DNA of 64,000 nt from Hyalangium ruber (GTDB lineage: Bacteria > Myxococcota > Myxococcia > Myxococcales > Myxococcaceae), in the NCBI RefSeq assembly GCF_034259325.1, contig NZ_JAXIVS010000005.1, forward strand, positions 372,001-436,000. The letters are read 5' to 3'. Each line of letters begins with the position of its first letter. Positions within the stretch are counted from its first letter, which is position 1. The position numbers were made by a program, and so were the translations under genes. Shown here one piece after another: positions 60,918 through 64,000 of the stretch. The notes beneath the pieces were generated by a model. The model ran no database searches. It saw only the letters and a list, made by a program, of their open reading frames with translations, and was not told the DNA's origin.

Positions 60918-61823
60918 ATGACAAACGCGACGAAGAGGCCGGTCGGAAGCGCCTGTACGGAAGCGCGAGTGAATGCCAGGGTGCTGTGTGCAGCTGTGCT
61001 CCTGCTGGTTGGGGCGCCAGGCTGCGGCCCGGAGGAGTTCCCCAAGGAGTCGGAGGAAGGCGCGCTGGAGAGCCAGAGCCAGGAGCTGGTCTCTGACAAT
61101 GGGTTCACCCTCAACGGGCTGTCAGCCAATGGGCTGTCGGCCAACGGGCTCTCCTTCAATGGGCTCTCCTTCAACGGGCTGTCAGCCAACGGACTGGCGA
61201 GCGCCGAGTTCGCGAGCTGGTTCGCGCAGGACCCCATCCTCTCCACCATGGTGATGACGTACCTGGTCCGCTGCGCGGTTCCCGCGGGCCAGAGCCGCTC
61301 CTATACCGATGCCGAAACGGGCCAGAGCTATAGCTGGAACGGAGCGCTGGGCCTCACGCCCGGCTGGAGCAACGGCCAGCCCGCGAGCTTTGCCGAGCAA
61401 CAGGTCCTCACCGCCTGTCTGCTGGCCCATGTGAACCAGGCGGGCGCGAACCTCAACATCTCCGTCCTTGGACGGAGCGCGGTGGGCCAGCCCATCCCCT
61501 TCACCCCCCACGAGCTGCTGAGCTATCCGGTCCAGGAGGCCTGCTTCTTCGGCAACCTCTTCACCCAGCAGGGCCTCTTCTTCGGCGTGGATCGGCTGCC
61601 CCTCAATGGCGCCATCCACACCCGGGCCTGCACCGTCTCGGGAGGCTCGGATTCGAGCTGCGCGCCGATCGAGTACGCCGGCTCGTGCTGGCAACACTGC
61701 CAGGCGGACCTGCTGGCGGGGCCCTCCTACAAGACCTGCACCTATAATGGTGTGACGTACCGGGCCCTCAGCACGCGGATGCGCAGGCAAGACTTCAAGC
61801 TGCTGGCGAGCGCGCTCGAGTAG
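60918..61823 (+). CDS. Lipoprotein with NGL pentapeptide repeats
   Basis: The 301-residue protein has a lipoprotein signal (GAPGC, Cys36 from this start). A Glu/Ser-rich stretch follows, then six tandem repeats of Asn-Gly-Leu-Ser-Ala/Phe (61113-61202) and a Cys-containing C-terminal domain (LVRCAVPAGQSRSYTD, HTRACTVSGG, GSCWQHCQADL). NGL repeats like these are seen in many myxobacterial surface lipoproteins of unknown role. The ATG at 60918 follows GGAAAGGG, but a GTG at 60969 would give a more usual signal length. It is divergent from the cyclase gene. Confidence 0.8.
   Translation: MTNATKRPVGSACTEARVNARVLCAAVLLLVGAPGCGPEEFPKESEEGALESQSQELVSDNGFTLNGLSANGLSANGLSFNGLSFNGLSANGLASAEFASWFAQDPILSTMVMTYLVRCAVPAGQSRSYTDAETGQSYSWNGALGLTPGWSNGQPASFAEQQVLTACLLAHVNQAGANLNISVLGRSAVGQPIPFTPHELLSYPVQEACFFGNLFTQQGLFFGVDRLPLNGAIHTRACTVSGGSDSSCAPIEYAGSCWQHCQADLLAGPSYKTCTYNGVTYRALSTRMRRQDFKLLASALE
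61113..61202 (+). repeat. Six 15-base tandem repeats coding NGLSA-like units
   Basis: Six in-frame 15-base units code NGLSA, NGLSA, NGLSF, NGLSF, NGLSA and NGLAS. Synonymous changes (AAC/AAT, CTG/CTC, TCA/TCG/TCC) show the peptide is kept by selection while the DNA drifts. Confidence 0.9.
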
Positions 61824-61829
61824 CGGACG

Positions 61830-64000
61830 TTAGCGCCCGCGACGACCCGGCTTGAACTTGCCCTTGCCCCGGGGCTTGGGCCCGCCGCCCTTCCCCGGAG
61901 CGCCCTTGCGCTTGCCCGCGGGGGCGGCCTTGAGCGCCTTCTTCCGCTCTGGCGCCGGCCGGCGCGAAGGCCGCTTCTCCCCGGCCTCTTCAGACGGCCG
62001 CTCGTGCGAGAACGCCGGCGCGGGACGCTCTCCGCCCTGCCGCAGGCTGCGCGCGGCCAGGGCCCGGAGCCGATCGAACCCCGGAGGCGGTGTCGGCGGG
62101 GGCGCATCCGCCATGAAGGCCGCCAACGGATCTCCCTCCGGAGGCGGAGGCTCGGGGCGCCAGGGCTTCCGCGTGTCCTCGGCCTCCCGAGGGGACGGGG
62201 ACTCCTCCGCCGGACGCACGAGGAAGCGCCGGCGACCGCGGCCCCCCTCGGACGCGGGGGCTTGCTCCCTGGGAGGGGCACGCCGGGACTCCTCGTAGCG
62301 CTCCGTGGGGCGCTCGGCCTTCCAGCGCTTGCGCTCGGCCTTGCTCGGCGCCGCCTCCTCGCGCTGCCCCGCGCGAACGAACCGCCCCCGGCGAGGCTCC
62401 TCGAACCGAGGCGCCTCTTGCCGCGCCTGGGGCCGCACCACGCCAAACCGCGGCGCCTCGTCGAAGCGGGCGGAAGGCTGCCACTCCTCGCGCGGCCCAC
62501 GGCGCTGGGGCCGCTCGCGGCGCGTCACCGGCTTGCCGTCGATCTCCAGCGCCTCGAAGTCCATCTGCCGCCGCTCGGGGTTCACGGACACCAGCCGCAC
62601 CCGGCACCGCTGCCCCACGCGGATGCGCCGCCCGTCCGGGAACACCAGCGCGTGCAGCAGCTTGTCCAGCCGCCCGCCGAAGCCGATCGACTCGGTCTTG
62701 ATGAGCCCCTCCACGTGCTCGACCTCCAGCTCCGCGAAGAAGCCGAAGTCGGTGATGGAGGAGACGGTGGCGTCGAACTCCTCGCCCACCCGGTCCTGCA
62801 TCAGCAGCGTGGCGTAGAAGGAGACCACCTCGCGCTCCACCTGCATGGCGGCGCGCTCGCGCTCGGAGCTCTGCTCGGCCATGTCCTCGAGCTGGGACTC
62901 CTCGCGATCCAGCGCCGCCTGGGAGCGCTTCTTGCCCTTGCGCAGCCAGTGGGCCTTGAGCAGCCGGTGGACCAGCAGGTCCGGGTAGCGGCGGATGGGT
63001 GAGGTGAAGTGCAGGTAGTGCTCGGCGGCCAGGCCGTAGTGCCCCACGCGCGAGGCCGAGTACACCGCCTGCATCATCGAGCGCAGCAACAGCTGGTTGA
63101 GCGCGCGCTGCTCCGGGTGGCCCTCGAGCTGGGAGATGAAGGCATCCAGCTCCTTGGAGGTGACGCCGTCGTCGAAGCGCAGCTTGAAGCCGTACGCCTG
63201 GGCCAGCGCGGCGAAGGCGGCCAGCTTCTGCTCGTCCGGCTCGCCGTGGAAGCGGTAGACGGAAGGCAGGCCCTCGTCCTGGAAGAACTTGGCCACGGCC
63301 TCGTTGGCCGCGAGCATGCACTCCTCGATGAGGCGGTGGCTCTCCTTGCGCTCGCGCTTCTCCATGCGCTCGGGCATGCCATCCTCGCCCACCACCACCT
63401 TGTGCTCGGGCAGGTCGAAGTCGATGGCGCCGCGCTCCTTGCGCATCTTTCGCAGCGCGCGGGAGACGGCCAGCAGCCGCTCGAACAGCGGGCGCAGCGC
63501 GTTGCGGTGGGGCACGTCCTTGCCATCCAGGACGTCCTGCACCTCGTTGTAGGTACACCGGGCCACGCTGCGCATGACGCCCGGGTACAGCTCATAGGAG
63601 CGAAGCTGGGCGCGCGCGTCGAACACCATGTCGGCGACCATGCACAGCCGATCCTCCTCGGGGCGCAGCGAGCAGATGCCGTTGCTCAGCCGCTCCGGGA
63701 GCATGGGCAGCACGCGGTCCGGCAGGTACACCGAGGTGGCGCGGCGCAGCGCCTCCGCGTTGAGCGGGCTGCCCTCGCGCACGTAGTGCGTCACATCCGC
63801 GATGGCCACCACCAGGCGCCAGCCATTTCCGTGGGGCTCGGCGTACACGGCGTCGTCGAAGTCGCGCGCGTCCTCGCCGTCGATGGTGATGAGCGGCAGG
63901 GTGCGCAAGTCCTTCCGCGCCTCGCCGCGCGCCTCCTCCTCGGAGACCGCCGCGCCCACCGCGTCCGCCTCGTCCATCACCTCGGGCGGGAACTCGTCGT
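61830..64000 (-). CDS. rnr: Ribonuclease R, 5' end beyond the right edge
   Basis: About 720 C-terminal residues of RNase R are in the window; the reading frame continues past 64000 (…DEFPPEVMDEAD). The catalytic RNB domain has the metal motif DGEDARDFDDAVYAE and the HFTSPIRRYPDLLVH segment. An S1 domain follows (VGEEFDATVSSITDFGFFAEL). The C-terminal tail of about 200 residues is Arg/Pro/Glu-rich and ends in a Lys/Gly/Arg stretch, longer than in Escherichia coli and typical of an RNA-binding low-complexity tail. It degrades structured RNA from the 3' end. It ends seven bases from the convergent NGL lipoprotein gene. Confidence 0.95.
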   Translation of the reverse strand, partial: DEFPPEVMDEADAVGAAVSEEEARGEARKDLRTLPLITIDGEDARDFDDAVYAEPHGNGWRLVVAIADVTHYVREGSPLNAEALRRATSVYLPDRVLPMLPERLSNGICSLRPEEDRLCMVADMVFDARAQLRSYELYPGVMRSVARCTYNEVQDVLDGKDVPHRNALRPLFERLLAVSRALRKMRKERGAIDFDLPEHKVVVGEDGMPERMEKRERKESHRLIEECMLAANEAVAKFFQDEGLPSVYRFHGEPDEQKLAAFAALAQAYGFKLRFDDGVTSKELDAFISQLEGHPEQRALNQLLLRSMMQAVYSASRVGHYGLAAEHYLHFTSPIRRYPDLLVHRLLKAHWLRKGKKRSQAALDREESQLEDMAEQSSERERAAMQVEREVVSFYATLLMQDRVGEEFDATVSSITDFGFFAELEVEHVEGLIKTESIGFGGRLDKLLHALVFPDGRRIRVGQRCRVRLVSVNPERRQMDFEALEIDGKPVTRRERPQRRGPREEWQPSARFDEAPRFGVVRPQARQEAPRFEEPRRGRFVRAGQREEAAPSKAERKRWKAERPTERYEESRRAPPREQAPASEGGRGRRRFLVRPAEESPSPREAEDTRKPWRPEPPPPEGDPLAAFMADAPPPTPPPGFDRLRALAARSLRQGGERPAPAFSHERPSEEAGEKRPSRRPAPERKKALKAAPAGKRKGAPGKGGGPKPRGKGKFKPGRRGR

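Noticed and set aside
57743-61096. Plus-strand open frame of 1117 codons opposite the cyclase gene
   Set aside because: Antisense to clear cyclase, ATPase and TPR motifs; biased His/Gln/Arg composition typical of a shadow frame.

Overview
The window looks like part of a myxobacterial chromosome (Cystobacterineae-like, such as Archangium, Cystobacter or Stigmatella). GC is very high, genes are tightly packed with many ATGA or TGATG overlaps, and there are many lipoproteins. Other pointers are a GAF/PAS hybrid-input histidine kinase, a cyclase-AAA-TPR protein, a choice-of-anchor protein, and MopE-like and asparagine-glycine-leucine (NGL) repeat proteins. I saw no tRNA, rRNA, CRISPR array or insertion sequence. 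The organism assignment is inference from these traits.

Layout. 1-5.2 kb: housekeeping and general genes (gcvH, GNAT, TPR, selO, and a LysR regulator divergent from a CHRD protein). 5.2-19.5 kb: a specialised-metabolite island. Its left arm (minus strand) is ribA, a WD-repeat gene and ribD. Its right arm (plus strand) is an FMN reductase, a 44-residue peptide gene followed by a strong hairpin terminator, an FGE/SUMF1-like protein, a second WD-repeat protein, HlyD, a C39-peptidase ABC transporter and a second ABC transporter. A VOC-fold gene lies on the minus strand inside it. GTP cyclohydrolase II, RibD, WD-repeat and FGE-type genes together recall the toxoflavin (tox) operons; the peptide and three-part exporter recall bacteriocin/RiPP export of the NHLM type. 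Finding both in one locus is the most novel feature here.

19.5-20.4 kb: a lipoprotein that may be a SitA-type toxin, translationally coupled to a possible immunity gene. 20.5-23.6 kb: a LivJ-like binding lipoprotein, then ada with a coupled 2OG-Fe(II) oxygenase. 23.6-32.6 kb: a probable metal-related locus. It has a TonB-dependent receptor with histidine clusters in its plug, two exported proteins flanking it, four tandem lipoproteins sharing a His-Ala-Cys-x-His domain, an anchored protein and a Fes/IroE-like esterase. Two divergent promoter regions in this stretch share a near-identical dyad.

32.6-38.6 kb: a histidine kinase, a UvrA-like protein and a Cys-containing lipoprotein. 38.9-50.7 kb: two giant tandem paralogous lipoproteins built of Ig-like and FDP-type domains, the second with an added subtilisin head. 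50.7-52.9 kb: a methyltransferase and a choice-of-anchor A lipoprotein. 53.3-57.6 kb: an operon of TPR lipoprotein, HupE/UreJ-like membrane protein, DUF4331 protein and small lipoprotein. 57.6-64 kb: a cyclase-AAA-TPR regulator, an NGL-repeat lipoprotein and the 3' part of rnr, which runs off the right edge.
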